Positions 26,654-38,197 of a DNA stretch of 64,000 bases are shown in pieces; the first letter of the stretch is position 1; each line of letters opens with the position of its first letter. The position numbers were made by a program, and so were the translations under genes. Source of the stretch: Bradyrhizobium daqingense (GTDB lineage Bacteria > Pseudomonadota > Alphaproteobacteria > Rhizobiales > Xanthobacteraceae); assembly GCF_021044685.1 (NCBI RefSeq), contig NZ_CP088014.1, positions 3,892,001 through 3,956,000 on the forward strand. The letters run 5' to 3'. The notes under the pieces were generated by a model. That model saw nothing but the letters and a program-made list of their open reading frames with translations, searched no databases and was not told the origin of the DNA.

Positions 26654-27355
26654 TTGACCGTCGCCGAACGCACGATGCGCCTCCTCATCATCGAAGACGA
26701 CCGCGAATCCGCCGACTATCTCGTGAAGGCGTTTCGTGAAGTCGGGCACATTGCCGACCACGCCGCCGACGGCGAGGAAGGCCTCGCCATGGCGGAGAGC
26801 GGCGATTACGAGGTGCTGGTGGTCGACCGCATGCTGCCCAAGCGCGACGGCCTGTCGCTGATCGGCGCGCTGCGCGAGAAGGACAACACCACGCCGGTGC
26901 TGATTCTCTCCGCACTCGGACAGGTCGACGACCGCATCAAGGGCCTGCGCGCCGGCGGCGACGATTATCTGCCGAAACCCTATTCCTTCGCCGAGCTGCT
27001 CGCCCGCGTCGAGGTGCTGTCGCGCCGCCGCGGCGGCCCCGCCGAGGACACGCTCTACCGCGTCGGCGATCTCGAGCTCGACCGTCTCTCCCACCGCGTC
27101 GCCCGCGGCAAGGACGAGCTGACGCTGCAGCCGCGCGAATTCCGCCTGCTCGAATACCTCATGAAGCACGCCGGCCAGGTGGTGACGCGCACCATGCTGC
27201 TCGAGAACGTCTGGGATTATCATTTCGATCCGCAGACCAACGTGATCGACGTGCACATTTCGCGGTTGCGCTCCAAGATCGACAAGGGTTTCGAGCGCCC
27301 GCTGCTGCACACGATCCGCGGCGCCGGATACATGATCCGTGACGGCATTCGGTAA
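26654..27355 (+). CDS. OmpR-family response regulator
   Basis: A 233-residue response regulator: receiver domain with Asp58 (VLVVDRMLPKRDG), Ser86 and Lys108 (LPKPYSF), then a winged-helix DNA-binding domain ending 'ISRLRSKIDKGFERPLLHTIRGAGYMI'. The start is TTG at 26654, supported by AGAAGG nine bases upstream; the alternative ATG at 26675 would begin MRLLIIEDD but lacks a ribosome site. The stop lies 17 bases inside the kinase gene that follows, so the pair is translationally coupled. Target genes are unknown. Confidence 0.9.
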   Translation: MTVAERTMRLLIIEDDRESADYLVKAFREVGHIADHAADGEEGLAMAESGDYEVLVVDRMLPKRDGLSLIGALREKDNTTPVLILSALGQVDDRIKGLRAGGDDYLPKPYSFAELLARVEVLSRRRGGPAEDTLYRVGDLELDRLSHRVARGKDELTLQPREFRLLEYLMKHAGQVVTRTMLLENVWDYHFDPQTNVIDVHISRLRSKIDKGFERPLLHTIRGAGYMIRDGIR

Positions 27356-28799
27356 ACTCGTCCGCACCACGGCGTTCCGGCTGACGCTGGTCTATCTGCT
27401 GCTGTTTGCGATGTTCGCGGCCTCGCTTCTGGCTTATTTCGCCTGGAACACGCGGCGGCTGATCACCGAGGAAATCACCCAGACGGTCAATGCCGAAACC
27501 TCGGAGATCAGCGAGATCTACGGTCGCAGAGGGCTGCGCGGTCTCGTGCTTGCGATCGAATACCGGGCGCTGCGGCCGGGGGCCAACCTCTACCTCGTGA
27601 CCACGCCGACCGGGCAGGCGATCGCCGGCAATGTCGGCTCGCTCGCGCCCGGCGTGATGGCGACGCGCGGCTGGTCCGAGACGGCCTATCGGCGGATCGA
27701 GGATGCGGACGAACGGGATCATCGCGCGCTGGTGCGCGTCACCGAGCTGGAGAACGGCTTCCGACTTCTGATCGGCCGCGATCTCGACGAGCGGCGGCGG
27801 CTGTTCGGCATCGTGGCCAAGGCCGCGCAATGGTCGGTCCTGATCGTCGTGGTGCTCGGCCTCGGTGGCGGCATCTTCGTCGCGCGCCGTGTCTTGAGGC
27901 GCATCGACGCGATGACCGGCACCACGCAGCGGATCATGTCCGGTGATCTCAGCGAGCGCCTGCCCGTGGGGCGCAGCGGCGACGAGCTCGATCGCCTCGC
28001 CGAAAACCTCAACGCCATGCTGGAGCGGATCGAGGCGCTGATGGCAGGGCTGAAGGAAGTCTCCGACAACATTGCGCACGATCTCAAGACGCCGCTGACG
28101 CGCCTGCGCAACCGCGCCGAAGAGGCGCTCGCCAAATCAGGCTGCGAGGCCGACTATCGCGCCGCACTGGAGCGAACCATCGAGGAATCCGACGGGCTGA
28201 TCCGCACCTTCAACGCGCTTCTGATGATCGCGCGCGCCGAGTCCGGACAGGCGCGCGGCAACATGGACGACTTCGACGCCGCCGAGGTCGCGAACGGCAT
28301 TCACGAGCTCTACGAGCCGCTTGCCGAAGACGACGGCATGACGCTGAAGGTCAAGGCAGAGCCGACGCCGGTTCACGCCAATCGCGAGTTGATCAGTCAG
28401 GCGCTCGCCAATCTCGTCGAGAACGCGATCAAATATGGCAAGCCAGTGGCGCAGGCCGCGGGAACCGTGGTCAGCATGGACGCCAGGCAGATCACGATCG
28501 AGGCGAGGCGCGATGGCGACCAGGTGCTGCTCAGCGTCACCGATCGTGGCCCGGGCATCCCGGAAGCGGATCGCAAGCATGTAGTCGAGCGATTCGTGCG
28601 GCTGGAAGCCAGCCGCACGCTGCCGGGCTCCGGCCTCGGCCTCAGCCTCGCCTCGGCGGTTGCGACATTGCACGGCGGCGAATTGCGCTTGGGCGATGCG
28701 CATCCCGGCCTCGTCGCCACACTCGTCCTGCCGGCGCGCGCGGGTGTCGGCGACAGGGTTGCTCCGCCAATACCGGATGTGCCACAGAAGGTGGCATGA
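27339..28799 (+). CDS. Sensor histidine kinase, partner of the preceding regulator
   Basis: A 486-residue membrane kinase. TM1 is about 12-34, a short periplasmic loop about 35-164, TM2 about 165-183, then HAMP, with His247 in the H-box NIAHDLKTPLTRL, an N-box (NLVENAIKYG) and G-boxes (DRGPGI, GSGLGLSLA). The 'HDLKTPLTRLRNRAE' form is common in QseC/PhoR-like kinases of alphaproteobacteria. It overlaps the regulator by 17 bases and glnE by four (ATGA), so regulator, kinase and glnE form one coupled operon. Signal unknown. Confidence 0.9.
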   Translation: MTAFGKLVRTTAFRLTLVYLLLFAMFAASLLAYFAWNTRRLITEEITQTVNAETSEISEIYGRRGLRGLVLAIEYRALRPGANLYLVTTPTGQAIAGNVGSLAPGVMATRGWSETAYRRIEDADERDHRALVRVTELENGFRLLIGRDLDERRRLFGIVAKAAQWSVLIVVVLGLGGGIFVARRVLRRIDAMTGTTQRIMSGDLSERLPVGRSGDELDRLAENLNAMLERIEALMAGLKEVSDNIAHDLKTPLTRLRNRAEEALAKSGCEADYRAALERTIEESDGLIRTFNALLMIARAESGQARGNMDDFDAAEVANGIHELYEPLAEDDGMTLKVKAEPTPVHANRELISQALANLVENAIKYGKPVAQAAGTVVSMDARQITIEARRDGDQVLLSVTDRGPGIPEADRKHVVERFVRLEASRTLPGSGLGLSLASAVATLHGGELRLGDAHPGLVATLVLPARAGVGDRVAPPIPDVPQKVA

Positions 28800-31783
28800 A
28801 CCACTCCGCGCCGGGAAACGCGGACAAGCATGGTGAGAGCCTCGCCGCACGCTTCGCGGAGGCTCCCTGTGTTGCCGCTTCCACAACCGACGAGAATCGT
28901 TTTTCGAATTGGCTGGCCGAGCTCGAGCCGGCGCAATCAGCCCGTCTCGAATCGCTGCTGGTTCATCGCTTCACGCGGGAGATTCTGACCGGCATTGCGG
29001 AATTCTCGCCCTATCTGTTCGAGCTGGTGCGCGCCGATCCTCCGCGCCTGATCCGGTTGCTCGAATGCGATCCGAATGTGCATCTGGCGGGGTTGATGGC
29101 GGAGGCGAGGGGCGCCGTGCTCGCGGCGCCTGACGAAGCCGAGGTGATGCGCCTGCTTCGCCGTATGAAGGCGGAGGCAGCGCTGCTGACCGCGCTGTGC
29201 GACATCGGCGGCGTCTGGCCCGTGATGCGCGTGACCGCGGCGCTGACCGATGTCGCGGTGTTCTCGGTCCAGGCGGCGCTCCAGTACCTGCTGCGGCAGG
29301 AAGCCGCACGCGGCAAGCTCTCACCGCCCGATCCGGAGGCGCCCGAGATCGGCTGCGGGCTGATCGTGCTCGCGATGGGCAAGATGGGCGCGGGCGAGCT
29401 GAACTATTCCAGCGACATCGATCTCATCGTGTTCTTCGACCCCGAGGCGACCACGCTCGCGCCCGATATCGAACCGCAGCCGTTCTTCGTACGCGTGACC
29501 CAGGGCATGGCGCGCGTTCTCCAGCAGCGCACCTATGACGGTTACGTCTTTCGTGTCGATCTGCGCCTGCGGCCAGATCCGTCCTCGACACAGGTGGCGA
29601 TCTCCCGAGATGCTGCGCTGAGCTATTACGAAAGGGAAGGGCGCACCTGGGAGCGTGCCGCGATGATCAAGGCGCGTGCCTGCGCCGGGGATCCCAAAGC
29701 GGGCGAGGCATTGCTGGCCGAGATCGCGCCGTTTGTCTGGCGCAAGCATCTCGACTTCGCCGCGCTCGCCGACGTGCACGACATGAAGCGTCAGATGCAG
29801 ACCTATCGCGGCCAAAGCGAAGTCGCCGTCGAGGGCCACAACGTCAAGGTCGGGCGCGGCGGCATCCGCGAGATCGAGTTCTTCGCACAGACTCAGCAGT
29901 TGATCGCCGGCGGCCGCCATCCGGAATTGCGGGTCCGGCCGACGCTTGAAGCGCTCGACGTGCTCGCCTCCAGCAACTGGATCACCTCTGCCGCGCGGGA
30001 CGAACTGGCCACGGCCTACGAATTCCTGCGCCGCGTCGAGCATCGTCTTCAGATGATCGCCGACGAGCAGACCCATACGCTGCCCGAGGACAAGGCGGCG
30101 GTCGAGCGTTTCGCCTGTTTCTTCGGCTACCCCGATCGCGAGGCCTTTGCGCGCGATCTATTGCGCCAGCTCGAGATCGTGCAGGGCCATTACGAAAAGC
30201 TGTTCGAGGGCGACGATCCGACCGGCACGGCCAAATTGCCGGCGCTCGACTACAGCGCGGGTCCCGAAGATCCGCGCCTGCTTCAGCACATTGCCGCGCT
30301 CGGCTTCAAAAAGCCTGCCGCGGTCGCGCAGACCGTGCGCGACTGGATCACCGGCGACTATCGCGTGTTCCGCAATGAGGCGACGCGAAGCGCCTTCGTC
30401 GAGTTCGTGCCGGCCCTGATCGACGGTCTCGCCCATGCCGAAGAGCCGGATCGTGCCGTCGTGGCGTTCGATCATTTCCTCGCCGCGCTGCAGCGCGGCG
30501 GCCGGCTGATCACGCTGCTCGGCCAGAATCGCGATCTCGTCGCGCTGGTGGCGCTGGTGCTGGGCGCGGCGCCGCGGCTCGGCGAGATGCTGGCGCGCCA
30601 GCCGCAGCTGATGGACGGCCTGATCGATCCGCGCTTCTTCGGCGCGATGCCGGACCGGCAGGAATTGTCGGGACGGTTGGCTGCGACCGTGCAGGATGCC
30701 GGCTCATACGAAGAGTTCCTGGATCGCCTGCGCCTCTTTGGGCAGGAGAGCCTGTTTCTGATCGGCACGCGTATCCTGTCCGGCACCGTCTCGGCGCAAC
30801 AGGCCAGCACGGCCTTTGCCGATGTCGCAGAAGGCATGGTCCACACCGTGCATGGCCTCGTTGCCGACCGCTTCGCCGCTCAGCACGGCCGCATCAAGGG
30901 GCAGGAGACCGCGATCATCGCGATGGGCCGGCTCGGCAGCCGCGAGATGACGGCCTCGTCGGATCTCGACTTGATCCTGCTCTACGATTTCGACAGCGAC
31001 GATCCGGACTCCGACGGGCCGAAATCGCTGCAAGGCGCCCACTATTTCGCACGCTTCACCCAACGTCTGATCAGCGCCTTCACGACGCGCACCAATTACG
31101 GCGTGCTCTACGAGATCGACATGCGACTGCGTCCCTCGGGCCGTGCCGGTCCCGTGGCTTCGAGCCTCGTCTCGTTCGCGGACTACCAGGCCAACGAGGC
31201 CTGGACCTGGGAGCACATGGCCCTGACACGCGCCCGCGTGGTGTCGGCCTCGCCCGAATTCCGCGAGCGGATCGAGCGCGTCATCCGCGACGTCCTGATC
31301 CGCCGCCGCGACCCCGCCATCACCGCCAACGACGTCGCCGACATGCGGCGTGCCATCGCCCAGGAGAAGGGCGAGGCCGATTGCTGGGACATCAAGCATG
31401 CCGCCGGCGGCATGGTCGATATCGACTTCATCGCGCAATATCTCCAGCTCGTGCACGCTCACGACAAGCCGGAGATTCTCGACGTCAGCACCATGCAGGT
31501 TTTGGAGAACGCATGCAGGCTCGGCGTGCTCCCGCAATCGGAGACCGAGATCTTGCGCGCCGCAGCGCGCCTCTATCACGACCTGACGCAGATCTTGCGG
31601 CTCTGCGTCAGCGACCGCTTCAAGCCGGAAACGGCCGGCACCGATCTCCAGCGCGTGATGGCGCGGGCCGGCGATGCGCCGGATTTCTCCTCGCTGGAGG
31701 CGCGGGTGAAGGAGACGCAGAGCGAGGTGCGGCGCGTCTTCAGGGCGCTGCTGGAAGGGACGTCGTCTGCTTCAGCGCGGTGA
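28796..31783 (+). CDS. glnE: Glutamine synthetase adenylyltransferase/adenylyl-removing enzyme
   Basis: A 995-residue bifunctional GlnE. It switches glutamine synthetase off and on by adding or removing AMP, under control of PII and glutamine. Both nucleotidyltransferase domains are intact: SSDIDLIVFFD near residue 205 (adenylyl-removing half) and SSDLDLILLYD near residue 720 (adenylylating half), each followed by an LR.RP.G/D-type segment ('VDLRLRPDP', 'IDMRLRPSGRAG'). Length is normal for the family. The start overlaps the kinase stop by four bases. No glnA or glnB is nearby. Confidence 0.96.
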   Translation: MNHSAPGNADKHGESLAARFAEAPCVAASTTDENRFSNWLAELEPAQSARLESLLVHRFTREILTGIAEFSPYLFELVRADPPRLIRLLECDPNVHLAGLMAEARGAVLAAPDEAEVMRLLRRMKAEAALLTALCDIGGVWPVMRVTAALTDVAVFSVQAALQYLLRQEAARGKLSPPDPEAPEIGCGLIVLAMGKMGAGELNYSSDIDLIVFFDPEATTLAPDIEPQPFFVRVTQGMARVLQQRTYDGYVFRVDLRLRPDPSSTQVAISRDAALSYYEREGRTWERAAMIKARACAGDPKAGEALLAEIAPFVWRKHLDFAALADVHDMKRQMQTYRGQSEVAVEGHNVKVGRGGIREIEFFAQTQQLIAGGRHPELRVRPTLEALDVLASSNWITSAARDELATAYEFLRRVEHRLQMIADEQTHTLPEDKAAVERFACFFGYPDREAFARDLLRQLEIVQGHYEKLFEGDDPTGTAKLPALDYSAGPEDPRLLQHIAALGFKKPAAVAQTVRDWITGDYRVFRNEATRSAFVEFVPALIDGLAHAEEPDRAVVAFDHFLAALQRGGRLITLLGQNRDLVALVALVLGAAPRLGEMLARQPQLMDGLIDPRFFGAMPDRQELSGRLAATVQDAGSYEEFLDRLRLFGQESLFLIGTRILSGTVSAQQASTAFADVAEGMVHTVHGLVADRFAAQHGRIKGQETAIIAMGRLGSREMTASSDLDLILLYDFDSDDPDSDGPKSLQGAHYFARFTQRLISAFTTRTNYGVLYEIDMRLRPSGRAGPVASSLVSFADYQANEAWTWEHMALTRARVVSASPEFRERIERVIRDVLIRRRDPAITANDVADMRRAIAQEKGEADCWDIKHAAGGMVDIDFIAQYLQLVHAHDKPEILDVSTMQVLENACRLGVLPQSETEILRAAARLYHDLTQILRLCVSDRFKPETAGTDLQRVMARAGDAPDFSSLEARVKETQSEVRRVFRALLEGTSSASAR

Positions 31784-31971
31784 GGGCCTCGCGGACGTCA
31801 GGCGCGAGGTCGGCGTCCCGTGCTGCGGCCGTGAATTCGGATCGATTGGCGGGGGTGATCACGCGATCTGAAAATGACATAATGCGCCATCGAGCCGGGG
31901 GATTTCAGGGTGTGGGGCGGAGGCGGGTGTGCTAGCTTGCGCGCCCCGACGGAACACGAGGGGACGACCGG

Positions 31972-32865
31972 TTGATCGACAAGCTTGAACTATTGCTGGC
32001 GCTGGCGAAGGAGCGGCATTTCGGGCGCGCGGCGGAGGCCTGCGGCGTGACGCAGCCGACGATGTCGACCGGGCTCAAGCAGCTCGAGGAGATCCTCGGC
32101 GTGATGCTGGTCCAGCGCGGCTCCCGCTTCCAAGGCTTCACGCCCGAAGGCGAGCGTGCGCTCGACTGGGCGCGGCGGATCGTGGGCGATGCCCGCGCGA
32201 TGCGCGACGAGATCAACGGGCTGAAGCATCAGCTCTCCGGCGAGATCCGCATCGCGGCGATCCCGACCGTGCTCGGTATGGTCGCCGCGCTGACGACGCC
32301 GTTCCGCGCCCGGCATCCCGATGTGCGTTTCAGCATCCGCTCGACAACCTCATCGGAGGTGCTCGGGCTGCTCGAAAATCTCGAGGTCGATGCGGGGCTG
32401 ACCTATATCGAGAACGAGCCGATCGGCAAGGTGCGCACCATCCCGCTCTACAACGAGAGCTACCGCCTGCTGACCGCGCCGGACGGGATGTTCGGCGACC
32501 GCGAAACGGTGACCTGGATCGAGGTCGGGCAGGTGCCGCTGTGCCTGCTCACGCCCGACATGCAGAACCGCCGCATCATCGACCGCGCGCTGCGCTCGGT
32601 CGGCGCGGAGGCGACACCGACGCTGACCTCGAACTCGCTGCTGGTTCTGTTCACGCACGTCAAGACCGGGCGGTGGGCGAGCGTGATGCCGGCCAAGCTC
32701 GCCGAAACGCTCGGCCTGTCAGATACGGTGCGCTCGATCCCGATCGTCGATCCCGAGGTCAATTACAGCATCGGCCTCGTGATCCCGCAGCGCGATCCCA
32801 TGACGCCGCTGATCGCGGCGCTGGTCAATGTGGCGCGCGAAGTGGCGCCGACGCTGCAGCTGTAG
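31972..32865 (+). CDS. LysR-family transcriptional regulator
   Basis: A 297-residue LysR regulator. The helix-turn-helix is near residues 15-50 ('ERHFGRAAEACGVTQPTMS' then 'LKQLEEILGVMLVQRG'), and the effector domain spans about 90-295. The start is TTG with GAGGGGA upstream. The N-terminus and the 'VDAGLTYIENEP' and 'SNSLLVLFTHVKTG' phrases resemble LysR proteins found beside NAD-dependent formate dehydrogenase genes, but no such genes are in the window, so the target is open. It is not divergent from a metabolic gene, which is unusual for LysR. Confidence 0.88.
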   Translation: MIDKLELLLALAKERHFGRAAEACGVTQPTMSTGLKQLEEILGVMLVQRGSRFQGFTPEGERALDWARRIVGDARAMRDEINGLKHQLSGEIRIAAIPTVLGMVAALTTPFRARHPDVRFSIRSTTSSEVLGLLENLEVDAGLTYIENEPIGKVRTIPLYNESYRLLTAPDGMFGDRETVTWIEVGQVPLCLLTPDMQNRRIIDRALRSVGAEATPTLTSNSLLVLFTHVKTGRWASVMPAKLAETLGLSDTVRSIPIVDPEVNYSIGLVIPQRDPMTPLIAALVNVAREVAPTLQL

Positions 32866-32897
32866 GGACCAGGGCGAAAGCGCCTGAGCAAGCGCCT

Positions 32898-33005
32898 CGT
32901 CCTTCGACACGCCCGCTTCGCGGGCTCCTCGGTTTTCGTTGAAACTGCTGCCGCGTACTCCGCCCTCATCCTGAGGGCCGCCGGAGGCGGGCGTCTCGAA
33001 GGATG
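32898..33005. repeat. Intergenic palindrome, family 2
   Basis: Outer arms TCGTCCTTCGA..CGCCCGC and GCGGGCGTCTCGAAGGATG are near-inverted, and 'CTCATCCTGAGG' is an internal hairpin. It is a recognisable intergenic repeat type of this genus, lying between the convergent LysR and kinase genes. Confidence 0.6.
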
Positions 33006-33031
33006 GTGGCAGGCGAGCCTCCCGCGGTGCG

Positions 33032-35359
<2,328 letters not shown>

Positions 35360-35572
35360 GCCTTCGGCCCCCTGAAAACGAGTTTCGAAAGCAGCCCCAC
35401 GTCGCTTTCGAATCACACCGATTTGAATCCAGTTTTCGCGGGCTGTCGAGAGTCAACGAATCGTTAACGCGAAATTATTCTTATCCAATGCGCAGTTTCT
35501 GCAGCGCGCGTCCGCAAACTCACGGGCGTGAGGAGTCCGAAACGAGAACGTGTGACTCCGGGTCGCGCCTAG

Positions 35573-36943
35573 TCACGCACGCGGCGGCTCGGCGTGGCTG
35601 ATGACGCGCTTCACGCTCGGGAACGCGCGGCGCAGCGCGCGCTCGATCGCGTCGACTTGCTCGTGCACCCTGATCACGCTCATCGACGGCGCAGCGCGGC
35701 AATGGAAATTGACGATCTCGCCGGCGTCGGTATTGCGGACGCGCACATTATGGATGTCGTGGATCTCGCCCTCGCCGGCAAACTCGGCGAGCGCGGCGGC
35801 GATGGTCTGCACGCGTTCCGCCGGAGCGTCGATGCCGAACGGCAGTTCCGGTTCCAGCGGCTCGATATGGACGTCGACCTCGACATCCTCGAACTCCTCC
35901 TGGATGTTGCGCTCCAGCGTGTTGGCGATGTCGTGGGCCGAATCGAGCCGCATCTCGCCGTCGACCTCGAGGTCGATGCTGACGATCAGCTTGGCGCCGA
36001 GATCGTGCACCGTGACGTGGTGGATGGCGAGGCCCGAATTGCGCGCGATCACCATGATGCGGTCGCGCACGGTCTCGTTGTTGCGCGCGACGGGGACGGC
36101 TGTGAAGGTGAGGTCGGCGTCGCCGAACGCCTTGCTGACCGCCAGTTCGGCATTGTGCTTGATGTCCTCGACGCGGTCGATCGGATAGGTCCGTGGCACC
36201 TTGGCGATGGTATCGATGAACGTGGTCGCCCCGACCATGCGCACGCGCAGTCGCTCGACGTCGATCACCCCGGGCACGCTGCGGATCGCGGCCGTGGCCT
36301 TCTCATGGGCGCCCTCCGGCGCGCGGTCGACGAGGGTCTGCACCGTTGAGCCGGCCATGCGCAGGCCGAGAGCCGCGATCATGACTGCGACGGCGGCGGC
36401 GGCGGCCGCATCGCCCCACCAGAAGCCGAGCCCCGCGAGGACCAGGCCGACGATCACGGCGCAGGAGCCCATGACGTCGGAGGCGAAATGCAGCGCATCG
36501 GCCGCCAGCGCCTGGCTCCGCGTCGCGCGCGCGGCGCGGTGCAGGGCGCGGGCGCGCCAAAGGTTCACCGCGATGTCGATCACCAGCACCACGAAGGGCA
36601 CGGCCGAGATCGTCGGCGGTGGGCTTCCCTCGCTGAGGCGGCTATAGGCCTCGACCAGGATGCCGCCGGCGAGCACGTAGAGCAGGGCGGTGACGCCGAG
36701 CGCGGAGACGCTCTCGAGCTTGCCGTGGCCGTAATGGTGCTCCTCGTCGGCCGGCTTGTCGGACACCCGCACCACGGCCCAGGTGATGATGGTCGCAACC
36801 AGGTCGATCGCGGAATGCAGGGCCTCGGAGATCAGCGCCAGCGAGCCGATCGCGATCCCGACCACGAACTTGGCCGCCGCCATGCCGCCGCTGGCGAAGA
36901 TCGAGATCGCGGCCACCGAGGTCTTGTTGTGCTGGGAGGTCAT
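35573..36943 (-). CDS. Cation diffusion facilitator metal exporter
   Basis: A 456-residue CDF transporter, longer than the 300-residue type because of an extended cytoplasmic C-terminal domain. The metal-site helices are visible: 'ISEALHSAIDLVATI' in TM2 (His, Asp), HHYGHGK in the TM2-TM3 loop, and 'ALAADALHFASDVMGS' in TM5 (Asp, His, Asp). The cytoplasmic part contains two ferredoxin-like stretches ('VERLRVRMVGATTFID', then 'DVEVDVHIEPLEPELPFG'). It exports Zn, Mn, Fe or Co out of the cytoplasm by proton exchange; the metal cannot be told from sequence. Monocistronic. Confidence 0.9.
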   Translation of the reverse strand: MTSQHNKTSVAAISIFASGGMAAAKFVVGIAIGSLALISEALHSAIDLVATIITWAVVRVSDKPADEEHHYGHGKLESVSALGVTALLYVLAGGILVEAYSRLSEGSPPPTISAVPFVVLVIDIAVNLWRARALHRAARATRSQALAADALHFASDVMGSCAVIVGLVLAGLGFWWGDAAAAAAVAVMIAALGLRMAGSTVQTLVDRAPEGAHEKATAAIRSVPGVIDVERLRVRMVGATTFIDTIAKVPRTYPIDRVEDIKHNAELAVSKAFGDADLTFTAVPVARNNETVRDRIMVIARNSGLAIHHVTVHDLGAKLIVSIDLEVDGEMRLDSAHDIANTLERNIQEEFEDVEVDVHIEPLEPELPFGIDAPAERVQTIAAALAEFAGEGEIHDIHNVRVRNTDAGEIVNFHCRAAPSMSVIRVHEQVDAIERALRRAFPSVKRVISHAEPPRA

Positions 36944-37061
36944 GGCGGGGATTTAGCAGGGCGTGGCTGAACATCAAGCGACGATCCACAGCTGTAGTCG
37001 CAAGTGAGTTGCAGGAGCGAAGCTACTGCGAATGCTTCCGAATTTGAATGGGCACTTGCTC

Positions 37062-37147
37062 CGTCATGCCCGGGCTTGTCCCGGGCATCCACGTCCTTCG
37101 TGCCGATTGGCAAATCGTGGATGGCCGGGTCAAGCCCGGCCATGACG
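37062..37147. repeat. Intergenic palindrome, family 3
   Basis: CGTCATGCCCGGGCTTGTCC... at the left is matched by ...GGCCGGGTCAAGCCCGGCCATGACG at the right, with inner GATTGGCAAATC-type pairing. It lies between the CDF and quinone oxidoreductase genes. Confidence 0.8.
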
Positions 37148-37203
37148 AGCGGAGAGAGCGGGGCCGTACGGCCAGACCAACGCCGCCCCTCGCTCCATGC
37201 GCC

Positions 37204-38172
37204 TCACACCGTCACCACGATCTTCCCCAGATGCTTGTTCGCCTCCATGTGCGCGAACGCCTGATCGATGTCGTTGAACGCGAACACCTTGTCGATCGGC
37301 AGCTGCAGTTTTCGCGACTCCACCGCACCCCAGATGTCCTTGCGGACCTCCTCGAAGATCTCGCGGACCTCCTCGATGGTGCGGGTGCGGAAGGTGACGC
37401 CGACGTAGTCGATGCGCCGCGCCGCGTGCAGGTCGAAATTGAAGTCGGCATGGGCGCCGCCGAGCCGGCCGACATTGACGATGCGGCCCTTCACCTTGGT
37501 CGCGGCGAGATTCTGGCTCGCGACCTTGCCCGAGACCTGGTCGACGATCAGATCGACGCCTTCGCCGTTCGTTGCCTTGAGCACCTCGTCGACCCATTTG
37601 GGGTCCGAGCTGTCGACGGCGAGATCGGCGCCGTAGTCCTTCAGCCGGCCGCGACGGGTGGCATCGGTCGACGAGCCGATCACAAGCTTTGCTCCCTTGA
37701 GCCTCGCAATCTGCATGGCCATCAGCCCGACGCCGGAGCTGGCGCCCTGGATCAGCACGCTCTGCCCCGCTTCTACGCCGCCGACGGTGACGACGGCATT
37801 GTGCATGGTCGCTAGTGCGACGGGCAGGGTGGCGGCCTCCTCGAAATTCATGTTCGAGGGCGCGTGAAACAGCCGGCCGTGATCAGCCAGCGTGTACTCG
37901 GCGAAGGCGGCGCCGCCCGAGCCCATGATCCGGTCGCCGACCTTCACGCCCTTTGCGTCAGGCCCAAGCTCGGCGACCTCGCCGGCCCATTCCATGCCGA
38001 GCACGGTGCCGACGCCGCCGGCCGCGCCGTGCGCATGGCCTTTGCGCATGCCGGTGTCGGCGCGGTTCAGGCCGCAGGCGCGTACGCGCACCAGCACCTG
38101 CGTGCCTTCAGGCTTTGGTTGAGGGACGTCGGAAATACGAGCGCCGTCAGAGCCGTAGACGTAAGCCTTCAT
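37204..38172 (-). CDS. Zinc-independent quinone oxidoreductase (MDR family)
   Basis: A 322-residue medium-chain reductase of the quinone oxidoreductase group. The GroES-like N-terminal domain (1-120) begins 'MKAYVYGSDGARISDVPQPKPEGTQVLVRV'; the Rossmann domain has the nucleotide motif GASSGVGLMAMQIARLKG and the SSTDATRRGRLKDYGAD region that favours NADPH. The structural-zinc cysteines of alcohol dehydrogenases are absent. Expected to reduce quinones or enones with NADPH; substrate unknown. The start is 25 bases... from the nitronate monooxygenase stop on the same strand, so the two are probably one operon. Confidence 0.9.
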   Translation of the reverse strand: MKAYVYGSDGARISDVPQPKPEGTQVLVRVRACGLNRADTGMRKGHAHGAAGGVGTVLGMEWAGEVAELGPDAKGVKVGDRIMGSGGAAFAEYTLADHGRLFHAPSNMNFEEAATLPVALATMHNAVVTVGGVEAGQSVLIQGASSGVGLMAMQIARLKGAKLVIGSSTDATRRGRLKDYGADLAVDSSDPKWVDEVLKATNGEGVDLIVDQVSGKVASQNLAATKVKGRIVNVGRLGGAHADFNFDLHAARRIDYVGVTFRTRTIEEVREIFEEVRKDIWGAVESRKLQLPIDKVFAFNDIDQAFAHMEANKHLGKIVVTV

Positions 38173-38197
38173 GAATTGCTCTCGCTTCTTGCAGTGA

